From positions 5,513,025-5,577,024 of the forward strand of contig NC_091341.1 of the NCBI RefSeq assembly GCF_038502225.1: a DNA stretch of 64,000 bases, read 5' to 3'. The position numbers and the translations under genes are program-made. The number at the start of each line of letters is the position of its first letter. The first letter of the stretch is position 1. Origin of the DNA: Cherax quadricarinatus (taxonomy: Eukaryota > Arthropoda > Malacostraca > Decapoda > Parastacidae). The notes beneath the pieces are model-generated. The model saw nothing but the letters and a program-made list of their open reading frames with translations, was not told the origin of the DNA and made no database searches. This document shows, piece by piece, positions 1 to 10,494 of the stretch.

Positions 1-477
1 AGCTAGCCTATGGAAATAATCAAAACCGGCAGTACATAGCGGGACAGTGTCATAAGTGAAATATTTTTAATAAGCCTACGAAAAGCATACCCAAATAGGC
101 AATAGTACTCACAGTCGGAAAAATGTCAATGATATAACTGACCCTGGTATAATGATACTAGGAGTTACCCACCAATCTAATATTACATAACACGAAGAAA
201 TGCCACGAATATACTGAATCACAGGTGACAGGCAGCTCGAATCACACTAGACAGTGTCAGGAAAGTATCACCTTGGACTTACCTGAGAATATACACTATA
301 CAAATATACACTAAATACACTAAATATTCACTAAAAATACTAATACACGAGTATATGTAACAAAACTTGACCCACCAAGCAAGTCCTAGTATCAAACAAT
401 AAGAAACATCTGCCCATGATACAACGTAAGTCTGAGCCGTGTGTAAGCCACAGGACCAGCTGGCTACAATATGATAC
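1..477. other. No recognisable feature
   Basis: AT-rich sequence. I see no coding frame of substance, no tandem repeat and no recognisable mobile-element end. Confidence 0.4.
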
Positions 478-640
478 ATACAACTAGGTATATATATACA
501 CAAACGAGAGGTTAGCATGGGTGATCACAAATGCAAACTTTTACAAATGAATCTTCCGCTAGCATTGCTGTGATGAACTCTAGCTCTAGTCCCCTCAAAG
601 CCGTCATCATGACTCACGAAATCGTAATAACAGGATTGCC
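478..640 (-). repeat. Diverged SINE-related remnant
   Basis: The stretch resembles the arm of the tRNA-type foldback near 41.5 kb: both share an AACTAGGTATAT-like start, a GGTTAGCA segment, a CACAAATGCAA segment and GAATCT...GCTAGC. It ends at about 608-633 with a minus-strand SINE tail (ACTCACGAAATCGTAAT). The tRNA-like part seems to be missing, so this is an internally deleted copy. Confidence 0.45.
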
Positions 641-825
641 TGACACTGGCACATCGAGTGGATATTAAGAGCTATAGATAAGAGGCTTTGTCTCAGGTGT
701 CTGTCTCCTGGGGATGACTAATTCTGTTGAGCTTCATTCTGCCTTAGTTTTTCTTCCTTCGAATCAAAGGAGAGAGAGAGAGACTGGTACTTTGTATCTC
801 AATGGATTAAATGTTTACAGCTGTC

Positions 826-827
<2 letters not shown>
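641..827. other. Unassigned spacer
   Basis: Unique-looking sequence ahead of a TG microsatellite, with a short GA run at about 771-781. Nothing else recognised. Confidence 0.3.

Positions 828-922
<95 letters not shown>
828..922. repeat. (TG)n microsatellite
   Basis: Uninterrupted TG dinucleotides for about 95 bp, followed by CTGTGTCT. The apparent Cys-Val ORFs across it are repeat artefacts. Confidence 0.95.
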
Positions 923-923
<1 letters not shown>

Positions 924-1481
924 TGTGTCTCTATCTTCCCTGCAGTCCACCTAGTGGACGTACTGGAAACTACTTTCAACCAGTCACGACACTGCTATTG
1001 ACAGGCAGGAGCGTCTGATGTAGAATATGCTATACTTCGAACTTAAACATTGTACTAAATATTTAAAACATTCAATTTAATCTCATTTCAGTCGAATACG
1101 AGACCAAAGAAATTAAATAAGAAATAGCAGAGATTAATAATGGAAAGTATGAGAGTAACTTAATTATCGTTCATTAATCATATCCTCTCAAATGCGTTGT
1201 CTGATCATTGTCGTACAGAACCAACTTAAATTAAACCCTCAATGCTAAATGAAGGATTTGTGTACAGGAACAAGAGGTTAAAAACCTCAGTGAAGTCCTT
1301 GACAGCTTCCTGCCTCTCATAGCTGAGGTCACATGACACACACATGATTAACTCATTATATTTATAACATCATATATCTTATACAATGATACATTACATG
1401 AAATCCTATCATTACCATCATTCCTGCCGAGATATGAAAGACACAAGGTGGTGTTAGCGTTTTTTATGCAAGAACCAAGAA
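923..1481. other. No recognisable feature
   Basis: AT-rich, non-repetitive spacer. No ORF with protein character and no repeat family that I can name. Confidence 0.35.
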
Positions 1482-1565
1482 AATAATAGTAATACTAACA
1501 AATAATAGTAATACTAACAAATAATAGTAATACTAACAAATAATAGTAATACTAACAAATAATAA
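1482..1565. repeat. 19-bp tandem repeat, about 4.4 copies
   Basis: Unit AATAATAGTAATACTAACA is repeated at 1482, 1501, 1520 and 1539 without change, then a partial copy. The perfect identity suggests recent expansion. Confidence 0.9.
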
Positions 1566-1604
1566 GGTTGATAATGATAATAAAAATATATTATGGAGTC
1601 TGTC

Positions 1605-4091
1605 CCATTGTGCACTTATGAGGTGACCTTGGACTGCTACCTCATGTGTACTTATGAGGTGACCATAGACTGCTACCTCATGTGTACTTATGAGGTGACC
1701 ATAGACTGCTACCTCATGTGTACTTATGAGGTGACCATAGACTGCTACCTCATGTGTACTTATGAGGTGACCATAGACTATCTCATGTGCACTTATGAGG
1801 TGACCATAGACTGCTACCTCATGTGTACTTATGAGGTGACCATAGACTGCTACCTCATGTGTACTTATGAGGTGACCATAGACTGCTACCTCATGTGTAC
1901 TTATGAGGTGACCATAGACTGCTACCTCATGTGTACTTATGAGGTGACCATAGACTGCTACCTCATGTGTACTTATGAGGTGACCATAGACTGCTACCTC
2001 ATGTGTACTTATGAGGTGACCATAGACTGCTACCTCATGTGTACTTATGAGGTGACCATAGACTGCTATCTCATGTGCACTTATGAGGTGACCATAGACT
2101 GCTACCTCATGTGTACTTATGAGGTGACCATAGACTGCTACCTCATGTGTACTTATGAGGTGACCATAGACTGCTATCTCATGTGCACTTATGAGGTGAC
2201 CATAGACTGCTACCTCATGTGTACTTATGAGGTGACCATAGACTGCTACCTCATGTGTACTTATGAGGTGACCATAGACTGCTACCTCATGTGTACTTAT
2301 GAGGTGACCATAGACTGCTACCTCATGTGTACTTATGAGGTGACCATAGACTGCTACCTCATGTGTACTTATGAGGTGACCATAGACTGCTACCTCATGT
2401 GTACTTATGAGGTGACCATAGACTGCTACCTCATGTGTACTTATGAGGTGACCATAGACTGCTATCTCATGTGCACTTATGAGGTGACCATAGACTGCTA
2501 CCTCATGTGTACTTATGAGGTGACCATAGACTGCTACCTCATGTGTACTTATGAGGTGACCATAGACTGCTACCTCATGTGCACTTATGAGGTGACCTTG
2601 GACTGCTATCTCATGTGTACTTATGAGGTGACCATAGACTGCTACCTCATGTGTACTTATGAGGTGACCATAGACTGCTGCCTCATGTGCACTTATGAGG
2701 TGACCTTGGACTATCTCATTTGTACTTATGAGGTGACCATAGACTGCTACCTCATGTGCACTTATGAGGTGACCTTGGACTGCTATCTCATGTGTACTTA
2801 TGAGGTGACCATAGACTGCTACCTCATGTGCACTTATGAGGTGACCTTGGACTGCTACCTCATGTGTACTTATGAGGTGACCTTGGACTGCTACCTCATG
2901 TGTACTTATGAGGTGACCTTGGACTGCTACCTCATGTGTACTTATGAGGTGACCTTGGGCTGCTACCTCATGTGTACTTATGAGGTGACCTTGGACTGCT
3001 ACCTCATGTGTACTTATGAGGTGACCTTGGACTGCTACCTCATGTGTACTTATGAGGTGACCTTGGGCTGCTACCTCATGTGTACTTATGAGGTGACCTT
3101 AGGCTGCTACCTCATGTGTACTTATGAGGTGACCTTAGGCTGCTACCTCATGTGTACTTATGAGGTGACCTTGGCTGCTACCTCATGTGTACTTATGAGG
3201 TGACCTTGGACTGCTGCCTCATGTGTACTTATGAGGTGACCATAGACTGCTACCTCATGTGTACTTATGAGGTGACCTTGGACTGCTACCTCATGTGTAC
3301 TTATGAGGTGACCTTGGACTGCTACCTCATGTGTACTTATGAGGTGACCTTGGGCTGCTACCTCATGTGTACTTATGAGGTGACCTTGGGCTGCTACCTC
3401 ATGTGTACTTATGAGGTGACCTTGGAGTGCTACCTCATGTGTACTTATGAGGTGATCTTGGACTGATACCTCATGTGTACTTATGAGGTGACCATAGACT
3501 GCTACCTCATGTGTACTTATGAGGTGACCTTGGGCTGATACCTCATGTGTACTTATGAGGTGACCATAGACTGCTACCTCATGTGTACTTATGAGGTGAC
3601 CATAGACTGCTACCTGTGTACTTATGAGGTGACCATAAATAACATAGACTGCTAACTCATATGTACTTATGAGGTGACCTTGGACTGCTATCTCATGTGT
3701 ACTTATGAGGTGACCATAGACTGCTACCTCATGTGTACTTATGAGGTGACCATAAATAACTAACATAGACTGCTACCTCATATGTACTTATGAGGTGACC
3801 ATAGACTGCTACTTCATGTGTACTTATGAGGTGACCTTGGACTGCTACCTCATGTGTACTTATGAGGTGACCTTGGGCTATCTCATGTGTACTTATGAGG
3901 TGACCTTGGGCTACCTCATGTGTACTTATGAGGTGATCTTTGGCTGCTACCTCATATGTACTTATGAGGTGACCTTGGGCTATCTCATGTGTACTTATGA
4001 GGTGACCTTGGGCTACCTCATGTGTACTTATGAGGTGACCTTGGGCTGCTACCTCATGTGTACTTATGAGGTGACCTTGGGCTGCTACCTC
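1605..4091. repeat. 36-bp minisatellite, about 69 copies
   Basis: A 36-bp unit built on ACTTATGAGGTGACC plus a CTGCTACCTCATGTGT-like half runs for about 2.5 kb. Because 36 is a multiple of 3, both strands stay open for long distances: the plus frame gives a repeating 12-residue block (1593-3203) and the minus frame two blocks (3158-3766 and 3729-4235). Unit variants are ordered. Early copies read ATAGAC, middle ones TTGGAC and late ones TTGGGC, with occasional 33-bp copies lacking one codon. Neither the amino-acid content nor the context supports a real protein. I treat the ORFs as a by-product of the unit length. Confidence 0.95.
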
Positions 4092-4271
4092 ATGTGTGTG
4101 TGTACTCATGATGTACTCTTGGGCTGCTACCTCATGTGTGTGTGTACTCATGAAGTACTCTTGGGCTGCTACCTCATGTGTGTGTGTACTCATGAAGTAC
4201 TCTTGGGCTGCTACCTCATGTGTGTGTGTACTCATGATGTACTCTTGGGCTGCTACCTCATGTGTGTGTGT
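4092..4271. repeat. 42-bp minisatellite variant, left block
   Basis: The 36-bp unit changes into a 42-bp derivative with an extra TGTGTG and an ACTCATGA(A/T)GTACTC core. About four copies are present before the array is cut at 4271 by the 3' end of the LINE. The same 42-bp unit resumes at 9379. Confidence 0.9.
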
Positions 4272-4496
4272 AAGTAAGTAAGTAAGTAAGTAAATTTATT
4301 CAGGTATACACAATACAGTTACATAGAATTATCATACATAGCAGCATATGTGTAGAGAACCTAGGATAACCCAAAAAAGTCAGACAGAGTGACTTATTTC
4401 CATTGGGGTCCTTTTACCTTATTATTATAATATAAAGGTTATAATATTTTCTTATTATTCTATAATGAAGATAACATCTTATTATCATACTAAAAA

Positions 4497-4603
4497 GACT
4501 ATCTACTACACGAGGGTCATTAAGACTATCTACAATACGAGGGTCATTAAGACTATCTACTACCCGAGGGTCATTACGACTATCTACAATACGAGGGTCA
4601 TTA
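4497..4603. repeat. 27-bp tandem repeat in LINE 3' UTR
   Basis: GACTATCTAC starts at 4497, 4524, 4551 and about 4578, each followed by a CGAGGGTCATTA-type stretch. It lies in the 3' UTR of the CR1-like element just after its stop codon. Confidence 0.85.
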
Positions 4604-4632
4604 CTAGGGATAAGGTAAAATTTACACGTATT

Positions 4633-7600
4633 TTAGCTAAAAAATAGAAAATCATTCCCCTCCCTTTCTGTTGCTTCATTCATCAGACACTTTTTGGCAG
4701 TCTTCTTGAACTGGTTCAAGCTATGACTGGCCTTGACATTTGTGGGTAGTCTGTTCCATTCCTTTATTGCTGTACAATAAAAGGTGTTTGAAGCCTGGCC
4801 ACTGACTGTGGGTACTACAAAGTTGTGCTCTCTCCCCCTAGTACTATGATTGCTTTGGTTCCCAACCTTGACAAAATTGACAGCAAGATATTCTGGACAC
4901 TGTTCGTGAGCAATTTTATAAACATGATTTAGCTTCAGTTGTTTTACTCTGTCTTCAACATTCAGCATATCCAACTGCTGTAATTCATCCTGGCCTACAT
5001 GTTCTCTTGGTCCCAGCCCCAGGATGAATCTTACGATTTTGTTCTGGGTGATTTGCAGTCTATCTTTCAGTTTTTTTGTCAAGGCAGAGTACCAAGAAGA
5101 GCAAGCGTAATCCATATGGCATTGTATAAGGGCTAGACATAGGGTCCTGCGAGCCTCAGTAGGTAGACACTGTGCTTGTCTATACAGGAACTTCAGCCTG
5201 GCATTCGCTTTCTTTACTACACTGTTCCCTATCAATTCTCCTGACATGCATGGGTCAAAGGGGATTCCCAGATATTTAACTGATGAAACCAAAGTGATGG
5301 ACTCCCCATTACACTGAACATTAAAATTATTTACCCTTCTCAGTTTATGTTTCGTTCCAAAGAGAATGGCTTCAGTTTTCCCTAGGTGTAATGATAGTTT
5401 GTTGTCTACTAACCATTTGCTGCAGGACTCCAGTTCCAGTGTTAAAACATTAGCAATATCTTGTGGGTCTTTACCTGTCACTAACAGAGCACTGTCATCT
5501 GCATACAGTAGGAGTTTGCACTTGACACTGATAGGCATATCATTGACATAACATAAGAATAGTAAGGGACCCAGAATACTACCTTGGGGAACTCCACATG
5601 TTATCGGCAGGGGTTCTGATTCCGTTTTGTTGATTTTGACTATTTGTCTCCTGTTGCTAAGGTAGGACTTAAACCAGTCTACAGAACCTATACCGATAGA
5701 TTGAAGTTTATTACATAATATATTGTGGTTGACAGTATCGAAGGCCTTTTGCAGGTCTAAGGTTACCATACCTATGAGGTTCCCTTTTGACATTTCAGTT
5801 CTCAGGTAATCCATCAGATTAATAAGGGAGGTATCGGTTGAGTAGGATCTTCTAAAGCCCGATTGATAGCTATGGAGAATGCTGTTGTCATTAAGGTACT
5901 TAACTACTTGAGAATACACCGCCCTCTCCAGAATTTTAGATATTATACTGAGTATACTAACAGGTCTATAGTTGCTTACATCAGACCTATTATTTTTCTT
6001 GAAGATAGGAGTAACTCTGGCCTCCTTGAACCCCTCCGGTACGGTATTAGTGGTGATTGATAGATTTATTATGTGAGCAATAGGGATTGACAGTTCAAAA
6101 GCACCATCTTTTAGGAACTTAGATGGGATGTTATCAGGGCCTGTGCTCTTAGTTGGGTTTAACCTGCTTAGTTCTTTTTGAATGAAGTCATGAGATACAC
6201 TTACTAGTTGACAACTGTTTGGGGTTACCCCTTTATTGGTATAGTATGTTTGAAACTTATCAGAGTCTGTGTTAAAGGTATTTGATGCAGCTGGTAGTTT
6301 ACTTACTAGTGTTGATGCAACAGATGTGTAGTAGGAATTAAAGCAATTTGCCACCTTAGATGTTTCGTGGCATACCTCATTATCGATAGTGAGTACTATG
6401 TTAGACCTATCTACTGGCTTATGGCTATATCCCAACTGTTTTAGTTGTTGCCAGAGCTTTCTGGGGTTATGCTTATATTCTTCAATTTTTGAGCAATAGT
6501 GCTTTGCCTTTGCTCCTTTTATAAGCCTCTGTACTCTGTTCCTCACCCTTTGGAATTCATTTAGTGCTGCAATATCCTGTCTGTTTGCTTTAAATCTTTT
6601 TAGCAGCTGGTCTCTGAATTTCATATTATCTAATATCTCAGTAGTCATCCAGGGTTCAGTTCTTCGTTTAATCCTAACCTCTTTAACTGGTGCAATATTA
6701 TTAAGAATGGTAGTGAACATTGTTTTGAATTTTTCCCAGGCATCGTTTACGTCCGTGCAACTTGTTATCTCTGTCCAGTCACAATTGTGTAGCCTATTTA
6801 CCAGTGTTTCTTTACTGTAGTTTCTAGTTGACCTCATTTTTATTGTCCTGTGTAGGCCTATCCTATCCCTAGTGATTTTCCTGGTGCAGTAAATGATGAA
6901 ATGATCACTAAGACCTGTGGTAATGACGCCTGACTGACTAATGTTCTCAGCGCGGTTGCAAAGTATGTGGTCAATTAGGGTGGCTGAGAACTGTGTGATC
7001 CGGGTTGGTTTATTAATTAGTTGGGTGTAGCTATTTAATCCTAGAATTTGCTTATACCTTTTGCATAGCCCGTTATTCTGTTGCTGAAAACAGATATTGA
7101 AGTCGCCCAGTATTATTGTTTCGCAATTGCTTTCAACTCCGGACAAGACTCTGGAAAAGTCTTCTAAGAACTGGTCCTGGGTAGGAGGGCGGTAACTAGT
7201 TCCTACTAAGATGGGTTTGGTCTTGGGAAGCAGCACTTCAAACCATAGAATCTCCAGTTTATTGTTATTTAAATCAGGTCTTGGGTTGTAAGCTAAGTCA
7301 TTTCTAATGTAGGCACATACTCCACCGCCCTTTCTGTTCCTATCTAAGCGTTTTATATTGTAACCTTCTATTTTGACCTCGTCGTCAGTCACCGTATCAT
7401 CCAACCAAGATTCAGAGATGGTTATAACTGCCGCCCTAATTTTGTTAGCTAGAATCCTAATCTCTGCCAATTTAGGAAGAAGTGATCTTGCATTGACATG
7501 AATAAAGTGAAGGCCTGTTTTCATAAAACAATCATAATCATCAATATATGGCAATGGGTCATTTGTATTAAAATTAGGTAAATCAATGTCATCACTGCTA

Positions 7601-8181
7601 AAGGGTAACTGTGCCAAAGTGCATTTGTTACACACAAAATGAATTCTGGCACCGTTGCTATAATTGTACATACATCCATCATGCACCCACCCCTTACACA
7701 TTTTACATAAGGTGCCTTTTCTGTTTTTCATGCGTACTTTAGTACAGTGTATGCATCTGTTTGGTAGTGTTTGAGATAATAATGGCTGTATTGTCTCACA
7801 TTGACCTATGTATGCATTACATATGGAGTTAAGGTTATCATCCCTAGCTACTAGACCGTCATTATTGCCGTCATTTATCTGTCTGTTTTGCCTCTGCACA
7901 ATAGTTTGAGGTCCTGGATTAATTTGGATATCACCACTTAAGAGCGCTACAATAAGAGCTGTGTGCCATTGTTTTTGTTTGGGTATGCGGTGTTGCCATA
8001 CCTTGCGGCGATAGTGAGGTTTACTTTTCTGGTAGGATGGCAACTGTTGGGCTTTTACTGTCCAGGGCGCTGTTACTCCATTCACCTTTTCCAACCCCCA
8101 TGACTGATTTCTTTCTTCATGGAATTGAAGAAGAAATATAAATATAATTATGGCAGCCTGTACCCCTCTAATGCCTGCCAT
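4633..8181 (-). CDS. CR1-like LINE polyprotein: PHD-like finger, APE endonuclease, reverse transcriptase
   Basis: An intact frame of about 1,182 residues from the first ATG at 8181; the frame stays open two codons upstream but begins there with GTG. In order: a hydrophobic N-terminus (about residues 8-20, rich in A/I/F/L); a 2A-like motif GDIQINPGP at about residues 83-91; a C4HC3 cluster at about 143-187 with PHD-finger spacing (C-x2-C-x12-C-x2-C-x4-H-x2-C-x13-C-x2-C); an APE-type endonuclease starting near HVNARSL (about 228) with SESWLDD and GDFN; and a reverse transcriptase with YADD at about 893-896. The protein would nick target DNA and prime cDNA synthesis. No stop or frameshift is seen, so this copy could be recent. 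Other retroelements in the window are broken by stops or frameshifts, except the L1/Tx1-like one. Confidence 0.9.
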   Translation of the reverse strand: MAGIRGVQAAIIIFIFLLQFHEERNQSWGLEKVNGVTAPWTVKAQQLPSYQKSKPHYRRKVWQHRIPKQKQWHTALIVALLSGDIQINPGPQTIVQRQNRQINDGNNDGLVARDDNLNSICNAYIGQCETIQPLLSQTLPNRCIHCTKVRMKNRKGTLCKMCKGWVHDGCMYNYSNGARIHFVCNKCTLAQLPFSSDDIDLPNFNTNDPLPYIDDYDCFMKTGLHFIHVNARSLLPKLAEIRILANKIRAAVITISESWLDDTVTDDEVKIEGYNIKRLDRNRKGGGVCAYIRNDLAYNPRPDLNNNKLEILWFEVLLPKTKPILVGTSYRPPTQDQFLEDFSRVLSGVESNCETIILGDFNICFQQQNNGLCKRYKQILGLNSYTQLINKPTRITQFSATLIDHILCNRAENISQSGVITTGLSDHFIIYCTRKITRDRIGLHRTIKMRSTRNYSKETLVNRLHNCDWTEITSCTDVNDAWEKFKTMFTTILNNIAPVKEVRIKRRTEPWMTTEILDNMKFRDQLLKRFKANRQDIAALNEFQRVRNRVQRLIKGAKAKHYCSKIEEYKHNPRKLWQQLKQLGYSHKPVDRSNIVLTIDNEVCHETSKVANCFNSYYTSVASTLVSKLPAASNTFNTDSDKFQTYYTNKGVTPNSCQLVSVSHDFIQKELSRLNPTKSTGPDNIPSKFLKDGAFELSIPIAHIINLSITTNTVPEGFKEARVTPIFKKNNRSDVSNYRPVSILSIISKILERAVYSQVVKYLNDNSILHSYQSGFRRSYSTDTSLINLMDYLRTEMSKGNLIGMVTLDLQKAFDTVNHNILCNKLQSIGIGSVDWFKSYLSNRRQIVKINKTESEPLPITCGVPQGSILGPLLFLCYVNDMPISVKCKLLLYADDSALLVTGKDPQDIANVLTLELESCSKWLVDNKLSLHLGKTEAILFGTKHKLRRVNNFNVQCNGESITLVSSVKYLGIPFDPCMSGELIGNSVVKKANARLKFLYRQAQCLPTEARRTLCLALIQCHMDYACSSWYSALTKKLKDRLQITQNKIVRFILGLGPREHVGQDELQQLDMLNVEDRVKQLKLNHVYKIAHEQCPEYLAVNFVKVGNQSNHSTRGREHNFVVPTVSGQASNTFYCTAIKEWNRLPTNVKASHSLNQFKKTAKKCLMNEATEREGNDFLFFS

Positions 8182-8187
8182 TTTCAC

Positions 8188-9378
8188 TCTTCGCTCTTTT
8201 ACTCATATACAATAATATTTATTTCTCTTTTCCAGTCCCTAGTACACTTAGTATCTGCTTTAATTACACTGAATTACTAGTAAAATTTCCTCTTCAAAAC
8301 CCTCTTCACTGCTCACTTTTCCCTTAACTTCACAAAACCCTTACAGTTGACCTCTTCAAAACCCTCTTCACTGCTCACTTTTCCCTTAACTTCACAACAC
8401 CCTTACATTTAACCCCTTATTCACCCTCCCCTACCCACCTCACTTCACAGTCTGGCTTCACCAATTAACTTCTAACTCCTTTCCATTCTGGTAGACCAGA
8501 AAGGTTTAATCAGTGGTTTTATCCTTCCAAATCCCCCTCAATTCCATTTATCGGGGGTTGTGTCGTGTTGTTGTCTCCTGACCTGTTTTGCTGACTCAGC
8601 CATTTTTAAAACACTGAGGGGAGTAACACCACCTGACTTTCCTTGAGTTTATAGATATATTTGGCTTTTTCTGCTATGATTCTCTCACTGTACACTGGTC
8701 AGCTGAATATAGGTCAGCTGCTAAAATATTAACCTTGACTATTTACCTATTCACTTCTTTCCCACGACTGGCACTGAGGGATAACCGTCCTATACCTTGG
8801 AGTTTTATACTGTTGATTTGACGATGTCTCCTGTGTTTCCCTCTCGTTAGCACTGGTACAGGTGATATGATGGTGGTACAGATATGATGCTACTGTCAAC
8901 AGATGAACGTCAGTAAAGATGAGAATTTCACTTCGCTAGTTGTACGTCTGGCAGTAGCTGCTGTTTGAATGCCGGTCAGCCATGTTTAAAGGCTCAAATC
9001 TTTCCCTCGTTTGGCACTGACGAAAAAAGTCCTACAGACCTGGCATTTCCTTGGAGATTTAGTTGATCAGGATTTCTGCCATGTTGTCTTCCCGTTAAAC
9101 ACTGGTGCAGTTGATATGGAGGTCAGTTATTTCATTTAGTGGAAAACGTCTTGTGTCTGGTTCACGTCTGGCAGCAGGTCTGGTACTTGAATGCCGGTCC
9201 CTCTTCTGTCATATTTAGTCCATTTCGTTGTCGTCACCGTCAGTTTTTATGTAACTATAGTTAACTTGCATGTTGTTGCAGCAGTACTTGCAAATTTGGC
9301 CATCACTGGAGTTCGGATAGGCCCAGGGGACGGCAAGATATAGGAGCAGCCTTGTTGCTGCTTGCTGCGGCTGCAGCA
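8188..9378 (-). promoter_or_regulatory. 5' UTR / putative internal promoter region of the CR1-like LINE
   Basis: Non-coding leader upstream of the LINE ORF. It holds a 62-bp direct duplication (8289-8410, nearly identical halves starting CCTCTTCAAAACCC) and at least two diverged larger monomers at about 8827-8985 and 9087-9212. Each monomer contains, in order, a GTTA(G/A)(A)CACTGG-type segment, ACGTCTGGCAG and TTGAATGCCGGTC. Repeated 5' monomers act as promoters in some LINEs; that role here is inference. Confidence 0.5.
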
Positions 9379-9525
9379 AGTACTCTTGGGCTGCTACCTC
9401 ATGTGTGTGTGTACTCATGAAGTACTCTTGGGCTGCTACCTCATGTGTGTGTGTACTCATGAAGTACTCTTGGGCTGCTACCTCATGTGTGTGTGTACTC
9501 ATGATGTACTCTTGGGCTGCTACCT
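9379..9525. repeat. 42-bp minisatellite, right block
   Basis: The 42-bp unit seen at 4092-4271 resumes here in the same orientation for about 3.5 copies, ending at CTGCTACCTGG. It marks the far side of the LINE insertion. Confidence 0.9.
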
Positions 9526-9798
9526 GGTGAGTGTGCAATTAACTGCTTGCAACTACAAAATAATTATTTTTGTATCTTATATAAATAATATATTATACAA
9601 ATTAATTAAAATTTCGAAGAATGAAGCACTCGTAGCCCACTCTGGTGTCTCTCTCTGTCAAGAAATATTTGATAGCATACCGTCGACTCCATTATTTTCT
9701 CACTTGACAACTATTGGTTCTTGTTATCCCAGTTGTTGGTAAGGAAAATCCTCTGTATTTAACCTATTTTGTCCTCTTATGACCATATGTCTATCATA

Positions 9799-9956
9799 TT
9801 AACCTATACCACGGGCAGGGGTTGAACCCGCGGCCATAGACTCGTAAAACTCCAGTGGCTAACGCGTCGGTCTGGAGTTTTACGACTCTCTGTCCACGGG
9901 TTCAAGCCCCGCCCATGGTATGGTTTGTTTGCAATCGTGTTATTACGATTTCGTGA
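9799..9956 (+). mobile_element. Foldback tRNA-derived SINE
   Basis: Two opposed copies of a tRNA-like SINE meet around 9845-9870. The right copy carries an A-box-like GTGGCTAACGCG and a B-box-like GGGTTCAAGCC, then a tail of about 33 nt (9924-9956) containing ATCGTGTTATTACGAT, which can fold as a hairpin. A 10-bp direct repeat GTCTATCATA flanks the unit at 9789-9798 and 9957-9966, consistent with a target-site duplication. Confidence 0.75.
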
Positions 9957-10044
9957 GTCTATCATAAGCCCTGTCTTCTTATCGGCCAGCGTGGACATCT
10001 TCAGTGCTCTCAGTCTATCAACATAACTTTGGTAATCAAGAATA
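9957..10044. other. Spacer after SINE
   Basis: Short stretch with no feature apart from the right-hand target repeat at its start. Confidence 0.3.
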
Positions 10045-10240
10045 TAAAGGCACGATACCGTGACCGGTACAATACACAGAAAACCCGAACATAGGAGGTG
10101 GAAACTTATGACGACGTTTCGGTCCGACTTGGACCATTAACTAGTAACACAGAAGGGAACCAGTATATACACGTTTTAATGGACCAAGTCGAATTGGCAC
10201 GCCGTCGTAAGTTTGACTCACATCTATGTGCGGATCATTT
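10045..10240. repeat. Family D hammerhead-like repeat, inverted pair
   Basis: A minus-strand copy at about 10060-10150 reads, on its own strand, GGTCCAAGTCGGACC followed by GAAACGTCGTC. The 15-nt segment folds as a 5-bp stem with a 5-nt loop. A decayed plus-strand copy follows at about 10165-10235, ending ATGTGCGGATCATTTGT. The residues where CUGANGA is expected read TAGTTAA, so a working hammerhead core is not supported here. Confidence 0.6.
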
Positions 10241-10494
10241 GTTTCTCTGGTAATCATTTTGTAATAGCATTACCCCATCCATATATTGAAAAGCTATTTC
10301 ATAATTAGCTATATTAGCTAACGAATTTCTTACAATTAAGCTTGCATGATCTTTCAGTGAAATTTTTCTTGATTACTCCTAAGTCCTCTCTCCCTCTCTC
10401 ACGTTCAATATTTTATCACTGTCTATATTCTACATATGGCCTGTTTTCTCTCTCTTTTACTTCAGTACCACAATATTTTTCTATAACCCCGTAT
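10241..10494. other. Unassigned AT-rich spacer
   Basis: No repeat or gene recognised. Confidence 0.3.

Larger units (their letters stand above)
4272..9378 (-). mobile_element. CR1-like non-LTR retrotransposon, near full length
   Basis: Minus-strand LINE of about 5.1 kb. Its 3' end lies at about 4272 with a short (TTAC)n tail, seen as AAGTAAGTAAGTAAG on the plus strand. A 3' UTR of about 360 bp follows the ORF and a 5' UTR of about 1.2 kb precedes it. It sits inside the 42-bp minisatellite: the same unit is found on both sides. The left array stops after TGTGTGTGTA and the right resumes at AGTACTCTTGGG, so roughly 7 bp of target (CTCATGA) appear lost and no target duplication is evident. That fits CR1-type elements, which often integrate without clean duplications. 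The PHD-like finger, APE endonuclease and RT place it in the CR1 group; the exact clade is not resolved. Confidence 0.85.

Noticed and set aside
714..1018. Cys-Val repeat frames over TG tracts (also at 13.3, 14.6, 24.4, 28.0, 59.2 and 63.5 kb)
   Set aside because: Direct translation of dinucleotide repeats.
1593..3203. 536-codon frame across the 36-bp minisatellite
   Set aside because: It exists because the unit is a multiple of 3 and lacks stops. The minus strand is open as well, and there is no unique flanking coding sequence.
3158..4235. Minus-strand frames of 202 and 168 codons
   Set aside because: Same repeat artefact on the other strand.
9804..9998. 64-codon minus frame at the foldback SINE
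   Set aside because: Covers only SINE arms; no protein character.
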